The notes beneath the pieces are model-generated. The model had not been told where the DNA came from. It ran no database searches and saw only the letters and a list, made by a program, of their open reading frames with translations. From contig JALNZT010000033.1 in NCBI GenBank assembly GCA_023229135.1, positions 1 to 52,633 on the forward strand: a stretch of 52,633 nucleotides of DNA. Reading direction: 5' to 3'. A program made the translations under genes and the position numbers. Origin of the DNA: Bacteroidales bacterium (GTDB lineage: Bacteria > Bacteroidota > Bacteroidia > Bacteroidales > F082). This document shows, piece by piece, positions 24,375 to 33,362 of the stretch; the stretch's first letter is position 1; every line of letters starts with the position of its first letter.

Positions 24375-25682
24375 TTAAATGCGTTCGATCTGAGCGCCGA
24401 GCTGTTGCAAACGTTTGTCGATAAACTGGTATCCGCGGTCAATTTGATCGATATTGTCGATGATGCTCACACCTTTGGCGGATAGGGCTGCTATAAGTAA
24501 AGCAACTCCTGCTCTGATATCCGGCGAGCTCATCCGAATGCCTTTAAGGGCGTGATGGTGGTCAAGGCCAATGACGTTGGCGCGGTGTGGATCGCATAAG
24601 ATAATTTGCGCGCCCATATCGATAAGTTTATCCACAAAAAATAGTCTGCTTTCAAACATTTTTTGATGGATAAGCACGGTTCCCTTGGCTTGGGTGGCCA
24701 CTACCAGTACTATACTGATTAAGTCAGGTGTGAAGCCAGGCCAGGGTGCATCGGCGATAGTCATTATTCCGCCGTCCATAAAACTCTCCACAACGTATGA
24801 ATCCTGTGCCTGCACGATGATGTCATCACCCTCATAATCAAGCCTGATTCCCATTTTTTTGAAGACGGATGGTATCATTCCTAAATGAGCAATCCCTGCA
24901 TCTTGAATACGAATGGTAGAGCGTGTCATGGCAGCCATCCCAATAAAACTTCCCACCTCGATCATGTCAGACAGCAGGCGGTGCTCGGTGCCATGCAGTT
25001 GTGTAACACCTTCTATTTTAAGGAGATTCGATCCAATGCCTTCGATTTTTGCACCCATGCGTACCAACATGCTGCAAAGCTGCACGATATAAGGTTCGCA
25101 GGCAGCATTGAAAATGGTGGTGTTGCCCTTTGCCAAAGTAGCTGCCATGATTACATTGGCAGTGCCCGTTACGGATGCTTCGTCAAGTAGCATAGATGCA
25201 CCTTTGAGGCCTTGTGGTGCTACGATGTGGTAACAGTGTTCGGCATGATTGTCGTGAAATTCTGCACCAAGGTTCTTTAGACCTATAAAATGGGTATCAA
25301 GGCGACGCCGGCCTATTTTGTCACCTCCCGGATGGGGTAAAAAAGCTTTGTTGAATCTGGCCAAAAGTGGGCCTAAAATCATAATACTTCCGCGCAGGCT
25401 GGCTGCTTTTTCAATAAATTCATCGGAAGTAAGATAATCCAGGTTAACGTTTTTCGCCTGCAACTCCAGCTCAGACGAGCTGATCCGATTGACGTCGACG
25501 CCAAGGCCGCCAAGCAGCGAAATAAGGTTGTTGACATCTAATATATCGGGAAGGTTAGCTATTTTAAGCTTTTCGGGGGTGAGCAAACAAGCGCACAGAA
25601 TTTGCAGGGCCTCGTTTTTCGCGCCTTGGGGCTGTATGATGCCTGATAAAGTATTGCCGCCTGTGACTTTGAACGAACTCAT
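24375..25682 (-). CDS. murA: UDP-N-acetylglucosamine 1-carboxyvinyltransferase, Asp-type active site
   Basis: A 435-residue cytoplasmic enzyme that transfers enolpyruvate from PEP to UDP-GlcNAc, the first committed step of peptidoglycan synthesis. N-terminal QGAKNEALQI (19-28) holds the conserved Lys-Asn. The active-site loop reads HPGGDKIGRRRLDTH with Asp at 121, where E. coli has the fosfomycin-alkylated Cys115. Enzymes with Asp here are naturally fosfomycin-tolerant. It is 49 bp downstream of the DUF4290 gene, a pairing common in Bacteroidota. Confidence 0.97.
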   Translation of the reverse strand: MSSFKVTGGNTLSGIIQPQGAKNEALQILCACLLTPEKLKIANLPDILDVNNLISLLGGLGVDVNRISSSELELQAKNVNLDYLTSDEFIEKAASLRGSIMILGPLLARFNKAFLPHPGGDKIGRRRLDTHFIGLKNLGAEFHDNHAEHCYHIVAPQGLKGASMLLDEASVTGTANVIMAATLAKGNTTIFNAACEPYIVQLCSMLVRMGAKIEGIGSNLLKIEGVTQLHGTEHRLLSDMIEVGSFIGMAAMTRSTIRIQDAGIAHLGMIPSVFKKMGIRLDYEGDDIIVQAQDSYVVESFMDGGIMTIADAPWPGFTPDLISIVLVVATQAKGTVLIHQKMFESRLFFVDKLIDMGAQIILCDPHRANVIGLDHHHALKGIRMSSPDIRAGVALLIAALSAKGVSIIDNIDQIDRGYQFIDKRLQQLGAQIERI

Positions 25683-25731
25683 CTCAAAACTTTTAAACTT
25701 TTAAAAAAAAGTGATTTAATAATACAGGATA

Positions 25732-26397
25732 TTAGCGCTGCTGACGGGGACTGTTGCTTCGTTTGTATGCGAACTCTTTCTTTTTATTGGGCTTTTTCTT
25801 TTTGGCGGCTGACTGGGCAGCGGGATTTTTGCTCACCACTTCTGCCTGAGCAATAAGTCTGGTGTCTTCAGCTAATGTGAGCGCACCATTGGAGACTCTT
25901 TCAAGTTCTGCCAAAATGATGTTGTCATTTACGGTATCTCTGTTCCAGTTGAGATAATCTTTTTTTAATTGATTGGCAATGGCGAGTGACATGGCTTTTT
26001 TCTCTTCTTCATTTTCCACCTTTTTTGCAAGCTCAATCATTTCAATCAGGTAGTGGCCATAATGCCCGTATTTTGGTTTTTTTTGACCATAACCCGGATG
26101 TTTAGGCTTTTTATCCTGTATTTCTTTGGAAGGCATTTCGTAAGGGCCATCAACATCCAGTTTGTAACCTGCTATGATGTGCATATGATCCCAAAGTTTA
26201 TGCATATAATCTTCGGTTTCTTTTACTTGTGGATTCATCTGTGCCATCACAGAAACAACAAAATGAGCGGCTTGAGTGCGGTTAGTTTTGTCCTCAATGC
26301 TGAGCAAATGCTCTATCATATTTTGGATATTCCTTCCATATTCTTGAATTACCAAGTGATTACGTCCTGTATTATAACTAAGTGTTTCTATGTTCAT
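25732..26397 (-). CDS. DUF4290 family protein
   Basis: A 221-residue cytoplasmic protein of unknown function found next to murA across Bacteroidota. The N-terminal 170 residues are helical, with EYGRNIQNMIEHLLSIEDK and NRTQAAHFVVSVMAQMNPQ. The last ~35 residues are Lys/Arg/Gln-rich (AAKKKKPNKKK) and could bind nucleic acid. I start at the ATG at 26397 (MNIETLSYNTGRN); an in-frame TTG at 26406 would add three residues. Its conserved place before murA hints at a link to the envelope or cell cycle, but that is inference. Confidence 0.88.
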   Translation of the reverse strand: MNIETLSYNTGRNHLVIQEYGRNIQNMIEHLLSIEDKTNRTQAAHFVVSVMAQMNPQVKETEDYMHKLWDHMHIIAGYKLDVDGPYEMPSKEIQDKKPKHPGYGQKKPKYGHYGHYLIEMIELAKKVENEEEKKAMSLAIANQLKKDYLNWNRDTVNDNIILAELERVSNGALTLAEDTRLIAQAEVVSKNPAAQSAAKKKKPNKKKEFAYKRSNSPRQQR

Positions 26398-26480
26398 AAA
26401 GATCAAATTAAAAATTCTAAAACTGTTTTTCTCTTAAATTAAGGAAATTAATAAATACGATTAAGCGCAACCAACGTCAA

Positions 26481-26588
26481 CACATCAGCACATCAACCCA
26501 TCAGCACATCAACCCATCAGCACATCAACCCATCAGCACATCAACCCATCAGCAAATCAGCACATCAGCACATCAGCTCATCAACCCT
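26481..26588. repeat. Minisatellite of 8/16-bp units
   Basis: About 108 bp of tandem CACATCAACCCATCAG (16 bp), itself two variants of an 8-bp CNCATCAR unit. The 16-bp form repeats about four times, then breaks into 8-bp forms (CACATCAG). It lies between the DUF4290 start and the end of the helicase gene, in a 218-bp spacer with no gene. Such arrays change length by slippage. Confidence 0.9.
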
Positions 26589-26624
26589 AATCATCTGCAA
26601 AAGTAAGCATTAATCATATAGTTA

Positions 26625-28898
26625 TTAAACAATTTTCAACCTGGCGAATTTCAGCAACAGTTGTTTTTGTCCATAAGCTACAAACTGAACCGTAGCTTTT
26701 CTGTTGGCTCCCGCACCTTCTATGCTAACTATTTTTCCTTTGCCAAATTTTTGATGAGTCACCGCCATACCGTTTTGTAAATCATCCGGCTCAGAAGCTT
26801 CAAAGTTTTCATCCAACAGCGGTTTGGCCGCTAACTGTGCTAATTTTGGAGAAGTAGCCTGCGCTATTGATGATAAGCCAGTCGGTGGGTTTTCCGCTGA
26901 TGCTTTCCTGCGCATTCCTGCTCTGCGTGGCTTGTCGATCAAGCTTTCGTCAATTTCTTCCAAAAAACGCGAAGGTTCGCACAGGCTAAGGTTTCCCCAG
27001 CGGTAGCGGCTTTCGGCATAGCTGAGTGTAAGCTTTGTTTCGGCGCGTGTGATGGCTACATAAAACAGTCGGCGTTCTTCTTCCAGATCGGCACGTGTGC
27101 TGAGCGATTGCACCGAGGGGAAAAGATTTTCTTCGATACCAACCACGAAAACATACGGAAATTCAAGGCCTTTCGCGGCGTGAATCGTCATCATGCTGAC
27201 GTAATCATCGTCCTCGGGATCTTTTTTGTCGGCATCGGTAAGCAAGGCGATATCCTGCATAAAATCAGCCAGCTTCACGCCAATTTGTTCTCCGGTAGCT
27301 TCGTCCACCTGCTTATCAGAAAATTCCATAATGGCATTAAGTAGCTCTTCGATATTTTCGATACGGCTGATTCCTTCGGGGCTGTCGTCTTCCTTTAGAA
27401 CTTTCACCAATCCTACGCTGGTGTTGATATGTTTGGCCAGCTCAAAAGCGTTTTTGGTTTCATGCTGTGCCTGAAAGCTTTTTATCATATTCGCGAAATC
27501 ATTGATTTTCGCGACGGCACCTCGGTTAATGTCGTGCGGCATCAGCGAAGGCTCATTAATCAATTCCCAGATGCTGATTTGCTGCTCGTTTGCGGCTACT
27601 ATCAGGCGTTCGATGCTTGTTTTACCAATACCTCTTGCCGGATAATTTATTACACGTATCAAGGCCTCCTCATCCTGCGGATTGATGACAAGCCGAAAAT
27701 AAGACAACAAATCCTTCACTTCCTTACGCGCATAAAACGAGAGACCACCATATATACGGTAGGCAATACCTTGTTTACGCAGAGCTTCCTCGATGGAACG
27801 CGACTGCGCATTGGTGCGATACAATATCACGAAATCTTTGTTGTTGCGCTGCTCTGACATCTTGGCGCCAAAAATGGCATTGGCTACTAACACGCCTTCT
27901 TCGTTGTCTGAGGTCGCCCTGAGAACGCTTATCAGTTCGCCCACTTCCTTATCCGTCCACACCTTTTTCTTGATCTGATCCTTGTTGTTCTCTATGACCT
28001 TGTTGGCAGCGGCCACAATGGTCTTCGTGGAACGATAGTTTTGTTCCAAACGAATCAGGCGGTGATCCGGATAGTCGTTTTTGTAGTTTAAAATATTTTG
28101 GATATTGGCTCCGCGGAAGGCATAAATACTTTGTGCATCATCGCCTACCACGCAAATATTTTCGTTCAGCGCAGCGATGCGCTTTATAATAAGGTATTGA
28201 GCATGGTTTGTGTCCTGATATTCATCCACCAAAATATACTTGAAGCGGTGTTGGTATTTATAAAGCACATCAGGGAAGTCGCGCAACAGCACATTGGTGT
28301 TGAAAAGCAGATCATCAAAATCCATGGCGTTGGCCCTTCTCAGGCGGGCGTTGTAGGTTTTAAAAATATCCCCAATCAGGGGTTTACCTGCTTGATAATC
28401 GGCAGTTTGGATATCAGGATTGTTGAGGTAATCTTCGGCGGTAAAAAGGTTTGATTTAGCATTTGAGATACGGTGCAACACATAGGAAGGCTTGTAAACC
28501 TTAGGATCGAGGTTTAACTCCTTTAATATGGTGCGCATCAGCTGCTTGGTGTCGTCGGTATCGTAGATGCTGAAATTAGAAGGGTAGCCCAGGAGATGGC
28601 CTTCTACGCGCAGGATGCGGGCGAAGATGGAGTGAAAAGTACCCATCCACACGTTGCGGCCTTCCTGATCGCCAACGAGCTGTAGTACACGCTGCTTCAT
28701 CTCGCGGGCAGCTTTATTGGTAAAGGTTAAAGCTAATATTGAAAAGGCATCCACGCCCTGCTGAAGCATATAGGCGATGCGGTACGTCAGGGCCCGTGTT
28801 TTTCCTGATCCTGCACCCGCAATTACCATCACAGGACCGTTAATGTTTTGAACTGCTTGTTGTTGTGGTTCGTTAAGTTGTTGAAGTAAATCGTTCAC
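26625..28898 (-). CDS. uvrD: ATP-dependent DNA helicase of the UvrD/PcrA family
   Basis: A 757-residue superfamily 1A 3'-5' helicase for repair and replication. It shows the Q-motif near the N-terminus (LNEPQQQAV), Walker A AGAGSGKT (27-34), motif Ia ALTFTNKAA, motif II DEYQDT (225-230), motif III GDDAQSIYAFRGA, motif IV RLEQNYRS, motif V TIHAAKGLEFPYVF and motif VI LFYVAITRAETKL. The last ~60 residues form a Tudor-like tail (VTHQKFGKGKIVSIEG) as in PcrA. The start is GTG. Gene name pcrA would be equally suitable. Confidence 0.96.
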   Translation of the reverse strand: MNDLLQQLNEPQQQAVQNINGPVMVIAGAGSGKTRALTYRIAYMLQQGVDAFSILALTFTNKAAREMKQRVLQLVGDQEGRNVWMGTFHSIFARILRVEGHLLGYPSNFSIYDTDDTKQLMRTILKELNLDPKVYKPSYVLHRISNAKSNLFTAEDYLNNPDIQTADYQAGKPLIGDIFKTYNARLRRANAMDFDDLLFNTNVLLRDFPDVLYKYQHRFKYILVDEYQDTNHAQYLIIKRIAALNENICVVGDDAQSIYAFRGANIQNILNYKNDYPDHRLIRLEQNYRSTKTIVAAANKVIENNKDQIKKKVWTDKEVGELISVLRATSDNEEGVLVANAIFGAKMSEQRNNKDFVILYRTNAQSRSIEEALRKQGIAYRIYGGLSFYARKEVKDLLSYFRLVINPQDEEALIRVINYPARGIGKTSIERLIVAANEQQISIWELINEPSLMPHDINRGAVAKINDFANMIKSFQAQHETKNAFELAKHINTSVGLVKVLKEDDSPEGISRIENIEELLNAIMEFSDKQVDEATGEQIGVKLADFMQDIALLTDADKKDPEDDDYVSMMTIHAAKGLEFPYVFVVGIEENLFPSVQSLSTRADLEEERRLFYVAITRAETKLTLSYAESRYRWGNLSLCEPSRFLEEIDESLIDKPRRAGMRRKASAENPPTGLSSIAQATSPKLAQLAAKPLLDENFEASEPDDLQNGMAVTHQKFGKGKIVSIEGAGANRKATVQFVAYGQKQLLLKFARLKIV

Positions 28899-29513
28899 GC
28901 TTTATTTTTTTTTTGGAGTACAAAGCTACATTATTTCGGCAGATGAGCAGTCTTATGGATTTTTTCATCAGTAAAACTTGTAAGAGATCGGGCTTTAGCT
29001 GTTAGGAACAGTAGCCTCTTTTAAGCTTGTTTTATTTGTCATGCTTATCATTATTTTATTTCATCAGAATACAATTAAAACATTGGTTTATAAGCTATAA
29101 CGAAGCTGTGGCCAATTGCCGATAGCTTAGTGAACCGCTTTTTATTATCTGGAACAATTCCAAATTAAGCTTGTTTTGTAAGTTTTTCGTGTTTTTTCTT
29201 GTATGTATTACAAATGCTTTTAAGTTTGACCCGCTAAAACAAACATCCATGCAGCATCCAATACCATTTAGTTACACTACCCCCCCGCTGATATTAAGCT
29301 GTATATTGATGGATTCCATCTTTTTAAGATTATATTTTACAGTCATCCGGAGTTTTTTATTGCCTTTAGGTCAGTTTCAACGCCTGTTAATTTGTCAGCT
29401 CTTGAAGCCAACCGAAAACGCTATACCGAAAAAATTCACCAAGTATTTTCAATTGCACAACCCGGAAGGGTTCATCTCTATGATAGGTTTATAAACCAAA
29501 AACCTTTATCACT
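28899..29513. other. Divergent intergenic region between uvrD and a lipoprotein gene
   Basis: About 615 bp where transcription changes from mostly minus on the left to plus on the right. It contains the uvrD -7 box, a run of seven C at about 29280, and near the lipoprotein gene two small hairpins, AACCCGGAAGGGTT (29459-29472) and GGTTTATAAACC (29486-29497). I see no DnaA box, tRNA or riboswitch. The 107-codon open frame across it looks non-coding. Confidence 0.55.
28921..28928 (-). promoter_or_regulatory. Promoter -7 box for uvrD
   Basis: The minus strand reads TAGCTTTG, a perfect TAnnTTTG match, 23 bp upstream of the GTG start. A -33 TTG is not evident. Confidence 0.55.
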
Positions 29514-30596
29514 ATGAAAAACGCTTTTTTTCAATTGTTTGCACTTGTAATCCTGTTCGGTCTGCTGCTGCACGGATGCCAAAAAGAACCACAACCCGGT
29601 GAGCCTGTCGGCCAATCAGCTGAAATGGTTTACACACCCAAAGCGGCCAGTCTAGTCGCCGATATCAACAGTTTTAAACAGAAAATGACAGCTGTGCGCG
29701 AAAACCCACATCTAAAAAGCGGCGAGGTGCTAAGCAAAGAAGATGCCCGCTGGAACCTGGAAACCCTGTTTAATGCCACTTATGGCTTTCCGGATAAATC
29801 CTATAGCAAAACAGTTACCGACACCGCCTTATTGTACCTGCCCGTTGACGCCTCTGGCAACGCCATGCTGGAAGATGTGGTAGCAGTTTACGATGAAATA
29901 CTGTCGCTGGTTACCGGCTTTTATATCAATGCCAATTTTGATGAAAAAGGCTTTTTGTTTATGCAACTAAGCAGCGGTGATGTTGCGAACGGGGAGCTGG
30001 AGATTAGGCTGGAGGCTGTAACTGGTGCGCGATTGAGTACTCCAGGTGAGCCGCCGGTGAATTACGGGCCTTTTTATGATGGAGATGATTGGATGTATGG
30101 GCATGGTTGGGGCAAATGTGATACAATTTATGATACTATTATAAATTCTGACGCGGCAGAACAGTTACAGATCGCGATTCATAGCAACAAGAAAGCCCAG
30201 CCCATGCCACCTAGTGGTTTTCGCTGGATGACAGTAAACCATTTTGACATTACCCTTATTGGAAATGAATATTTGGAAAATGGTGAATACCTTATCTTTT
30301 ATAAGGAAAATTACAACGAGTCAGACATGTGCCTTGATTCCACCAAAATGAATATTCATTTCCATGGTCAGGAGCAGGTTATTTATCAACAAGTACCACA
30401 GTACCATTCCGATTTTCCTGAATTTCAGTCAATGGAGGAATGGATGTTTTTGAATTGTATAATTGAAGGTATAGATGACTTTACAAAAGCTAATATTCAA
30501 CGTATCCGCCATAACAATAAGCTTTATTATGCTGAAGTAATATTGGTGCCTATTTCAGAAATTCCCCATCCCGTTGACTTACTATTACTCTACTAA
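29514..30596 (+). CDS. Predicted lipoprotein of unknown function
   Basis: A 360-residue protein with a lipoprotein signal: hydrophobic ALVILFGLLLHGC with the lipidated cysteine at position 22 (LHGC, imperfect at -2), followed by QKEPQPGEPVG. A helical region (50-150) with EDARWNLETLFNATYGF and then a beta-rich half follow. I recognise no family. It is probably attached to a membrane facing the periplasm or the surface. It is 36 bp upstream of a T9SS cargo gene, so the two are likely co-transcribed. No enzymatic motif is visible. Confidence 0.82.
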   Translation: MKNAFFQLFALVILFGLLLHGCQKEPQPGEPVGQSAEMVYTPKAASLVADINSFKQKMTAVRENPHLKSGEVLSKEDARWNLETLFNATYGFPDKSYSKTVTDTALLYLPVDASGNAMLEDVVAVYDEILSLVTGFYINANFDEKGFLFMQLSSGDVANGELEIRLEAVTGARLSTPGEPPVNYGPFYDGDDWMYGHGWGKCDTIYDTIINSDAAEQLQIAIHSNKKAQPMPPSGFRWMTVNHFDITLIGNEYLENGEYLIFYKENYNESDMCLDSTKMNIHFHGQEQVIYQQVPQYHSDFPEFQSMEEWMFLNCIIEGIDDFTKANIQRIRHNNKLYYAEVILVPISEIPHPVDLLLLY

Positions 30597-30632
30597 TCAC
30601 TATATGGTCTCACTCAATAACTTGATACAAAA

Positions 30633-32126
30633 ATGAAATATTATCTGTTATTTATATTCATATTGTTGATTACTCAAACACATTGCCTTTCACAGCATAG
30701 TTTCGAATTCTTCTTATCAACTCCTGAAGATGATGTTCTTATTGAAAGTGTTGTAGATAATCAGGGAAATGTGATTTTAGTAGGTCGTATTGGTAACGTA
30801 ACCGAAGAAAAATATGACGCCTATATTGTAAAAGTACTCCCTGATGGGAGCTATCAGGAGAAACATTTTGAAAAACAGGATACAATTGGATTTTTTAGCG
30901 GTATAAATATTCTTGATAATGGCAACTATTTTGTTACTGGCCGCTATTCAGTAAATGGTAGTATCGACACATGTGATCATTTTTGGGTTGTCATTATGGA
31001 TGCCAACTTAGAGGTAGTAAGTGAAAAATACTATTTAGCTCCCGAAGGTTACTTGGGATTTTGGAGTAATAGGAATGCGATAATTGATGAAGATGGTTTT
31101 ATTGCTTTGGTAACAGAAGTAGGCAGGCAATATACCCATTACGAAGTTGCTGATTTTATAATGTACAAGTTTAACCAGGAGGGAGACACGCTGTTGAGTA
31201 AGTTGTATCCAAGCTGGAATAGTTCCAGCGTGTACTCATTATGCCCCATTCCTGAGTCTGACAGTATTATGATGCTTGGCCGAGGCTCATTATCAAATGG
31301 TTCTGAAAGCATGGATTTTATGGATAAAGATATGAACATTTCGCGTAGTGTGAATCTGGAAACGGTGCATGCAGGAAAGAGATATAGTAACAACATCTGG
31401 GTAAACGGGAATGAATTTTTGATGGCTTCGAATCGTATAGTTGACGTTGATAAAAAGCGTGAGTACTTCTTTTCGATTTTTCGGATGAACACTTCAGGAG
31501 AATACTTGCAAGAACTTTTGTTGGATAGGCCTGATACACTTGAATATAGGGCGGTTAGGCAAGCCATGGTACAGGCTAATGATTCCACAATATATGTGTC
31601 AGGTTACCAGTCACATAACATAGGGTGGACAACTTTACCTAGCACTTCAATAATTTACCTGATAGATACTAACATGAATCTTGTTGGACGTGTTAGTCTT
31701 GGAGGTGATGCTAACTATGTCCTATGGGGGATAACAACAACCCCCGACAATGGTGTACTTGCGTATGGTACGCGTTACAAGAATGAAGGAAGTTTTGCCC
31801 GAGATATACATGTAAGGAAGTTTCTTCGCGAAGACTTCGAGATCATCACACAACTGACGGATCAACCTGCTGCAGCCCTTAATAGCAGAGTTTGGCCCAA
31901 CCCTGCTAATGATGTGCTGCACATCAGCTTGGAAGGCCTTCAAACAGGTAGTGATTTCAGACTGCGAATTTATAATATTGCCGGGCAAAAATATTTTGAC
32001 AAAGCCTTTAAAGTAACGGCTGAAGCTGTGCAATGCCACATTGAGGTATTGCCAGCCGGCACTTATGTGTACGAATTACAAACCGCTGCCGGACAAGCCA
32101 GCACCGGAAAATTTATTAAGCAGTAA
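30633..32126 (+). CDS. Secreted beta-propeller-like protein with T9SS sorting domain
   Basis: A 497-residue exported protein with a signal peptide ending near residue 20 (THCLSQ). The body has repeated propeller-type segments: VDNQGNVILVGRIGNV, LDNGNYFVTGRYSVNG, TPDNGVLAYGTRYKNEG and others, each with a D-N/D-G turn followed by a strand. The last ~80 residues are a T9SS type A tail: VWPNPANDVLHISL, RIYNIAGQKYF, LPAGTYVYEL and TGKFIKQ. Its build resembles the cargo gene at 6275 but it is not a close copy. Role unknown. Confidence 0.82.
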   Translation: MKYYLLFIFILLITQTHCLSQHSFEFFLSTPEDDVLIESVVDNQGNVILVGRIGNVTEEKYDAYIVKVLPDGSYQEKHFEKQDTIGFFSGINILDNGNYFVTGRYSVNGSIDTCDHFWVVIMDANLEVVSEKYYLAPEGYLGFWSNRNAIIDEDGFIALVTEVGRQYTHYEVADFIMYKFNQEGDTLLSKLYPSWNSSSVYSLCPIPESDSIMMLGRGSLSNGSESMDFMDKDMNISRSVNLETVHAGKRYSNNIWVNGNEFLMASNRIVDVDKKREYFFSIFRMNTSGEYLQELLLDRPDTLEYRAVRQAMVQANDSTIYVSGYQSHNIGWTTLPSTSIIYLIDTNMNLVGRVSLGGDANYVLWGITTTPDNGVLAYGTRYKNEGSFARDIHVRKFLREDFEIITQLTDQPAAALNSRVWPNPANDVLHISLEGLQTGSDFRLRIYNIAGQKYFDKAFKVTAEAVQCHIEVLPAGTYVYELQTAAGQASTGKFIKQ

Positions 32127-32151
32127 ATTAGAAACTTTAAAAACAGATATT

Positions 32152-32271
32152 ATGAAATTGTATCGCATCATTTTACCTGCAGCATTTATGCTGTTATTAG
32201 CCTTTTGCAGCCGGTTGGAGGCTCAAAACCAAACTGCTGCTGCAGGACTTAAGGCCAAAAGATTAGGTTAA
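32152..32271 (+). pseudogene. Remnant of a secreted-protein gene (signal peptide only)
   Basis: A 39-codon frame beginning 25 bp after the T9SS cargo gene. The product MKLYRIILPAAFMLLLAFCS followed by RLEAQNQ is a complete signal peptide, then a stop comes after 15 more residues. No continuation in another frame is evident. I infer the 5' end of a lost or truncated exported-protein gene, although a tiny secreted peptide is possible. Confidence 0.55.
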
Positions 32272-32631
32272 CAGCAGTGCAGTCAACTATTCAGGGAAAA
32301 ATGGTTTGCTTGCAATAACATTATTGAGTTGAATGATATGTATAAGTTTGAAAGTAGATTTGGCACGGATTGCACTTCGGCAGGCTCAGCCCAGGCAAAT
32401 CCGCGCCAGCGGGGGGTGTTTAATTTACGACTGGGTTTTATCTCCCGCGTATCTCGTAAGATCCCCGCTGATTTTTTTTCGCCTTAATTTGCGCCATCTC
32501 CGGCAGCTCTTCATCTGCGTTAATCCTTGCTATCAGCGGGAAAGGCTAATTGTTTTTTTCATACAACATAACATATCACGACAAATCAGGGGTTCGAAAT
32601 CAATAAAAACTAAAAAAAAACTTTGAAAGTG
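32272..32631. other. Gene-free stretch with decayed inverted repeats
   Basis: No gene found. It holds the inverted repeat CCCGCTGAT (32464-32472) / ATCAGCGGG (32532-32540) enclosing TTCATCTGCGTTAATCC, similar in style to the CGCAGATTAA-type dispersed repeats of many Bacteroidota. There is also a GC-rich patch near 32366-32415 unlike its surroundings. I see no function. Confidence 0.5.
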
Positions 32632-32661
32632 TTGCCAGATAAAAAAAAGTTTTTACCTTTG
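32632..32661 (+). promoter_or_regulatory. Distal promoter P1 of the ribosomal protein operon
   Basis: TTG (32632-32634), 19 bp, then TACCTTTG (32654-32661), a perfect Bacteroidota promoter pattern. Transcription would begin near 32668 in GCCCC, giving a leader of about 280 nt before rpsL. The leader has small hairpins such as ACAGA/TCTGT (near 32680) and CAAC-GAGA-GTTG (near 32760) but no feature I can name. Confidence 0.75.
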
Positions 32662-32870
32662 CAGCCCCAAAACGATGGGACAGATAAAGTGTCTGTAAAC
32701 GATATAGTTAAAGGAACCTGATAAGCTAAAACGTAATAGGTTTCTTCACGCAAAGGCGCAACGAGAGTTGTAATTTTATTCAGGCGTGTGTTTTGACAAC
32801 CTTCTTCGTAAGGCTCATCCCCTCCTTCAACTACATCCTGGAAACATAGAAATTAATTTGAGACAAAGTA

Positions 32871-32900
32871 TTGTTTATTAAATAATTTATAGTACTTTTG
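32871..32900 (+). promoter_or_regulatory. Proximal promoter P2 of the ribosomal protein operon
   Basis: TTG (32871-32873), 19 bp, then TACTTTTG (32893-32900). Element sequence and spacing are the same as at P1. The start of transcription should fall near 32907, about 39 nt before the rpsL ATG. This is probably the main promoter of the following 33-gene run. Confidence 0.8.
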
Positions 32901-32945
32901 CGCTCCCAAATTTGGGATAAATTAACATAAATTAAATAGTTTAAA

Positions 32946-33323
32946 ATGCCGACTATTCAACAATTAGTGCGAAAAGGACGCCAAAAACTGGTTGAAAAAA
33001 GTAAGTCCCCTGCATTGGATTCATGCCCGCAACGACGTGGTGTATGTGTAAGGGTTTATACTACTACTCCTAAGAAACCTAACTCAGCCATGCGCAAAGT
33101 GGCCAGGGTACGTTTGACCAATGGTAAAGAAGTGAATGCTTACATTCCAGGTGAAGGTCACAATTTACAGGAGCACTCCATTGTAATGATCAGAGGTGGA
33201 CGTGTTAAAGATTTACCAGGTGTAAGGTATCATATTATTCGTGGTGCATTAGACACATCAGGTGTTGAAGGCCGTACACAGCGTCGTTCAAAATATGGCA
33301 CAAAGCGGCCTAAGAAAAAATAA
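32946..33323 (+). CDS. rpsL: 30S ribosomal protein S12
   Basis: A 125-residue protein at the decoding centre. The loop TTTPKKPNSAMRK carries the two lysines (43-44) and KDLPGVRYH carries Lys88, the sites where changes give streptomycin resistance; all are wild-type. The tail is rich in Lys/Arg. First gene of the merged str-S10-spc-alpha cluster, behind two promoters. Confidence 0.99.
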   Translation: MPTIQQLVRKGRQKLVEKSKSPALDSCPQRRGVCVRVYTTTPKKPNSAMRKVARVRLTNGKEVNAYIPGEGHNLQEHSIVMIRGGRVKDLPGVRYHIIRGALDTSGVEGRTQRRSKYGTKRPKKK

Positions 33324-33362
33324 AATAGACATTAAGTTTCGTTAGACTAAGATTTCTATCAA

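Noticed and set aside
29171..29494. A 107-residue protein upstream of the lipoprotein gene
   Set aside because: Odd composition, no domain, no ribosome binding site, and it spans a poly-C run and hairpins in an intergenic region.
28899..29513. Replication origin at the change of gene direction
   Set aside because: Genes diverge here, but no DnaA boxes, no AT-rich unwinding repeats and no dnaA or dnaN are present.
32600..32945. tRNA or known riboswitch in the rpsL leader
   Set aside because: A GGTTCGAAATC resembles a T-arm, but no acceptor or anticodon stem fits, and the leader matches no riboswitch core that I know.
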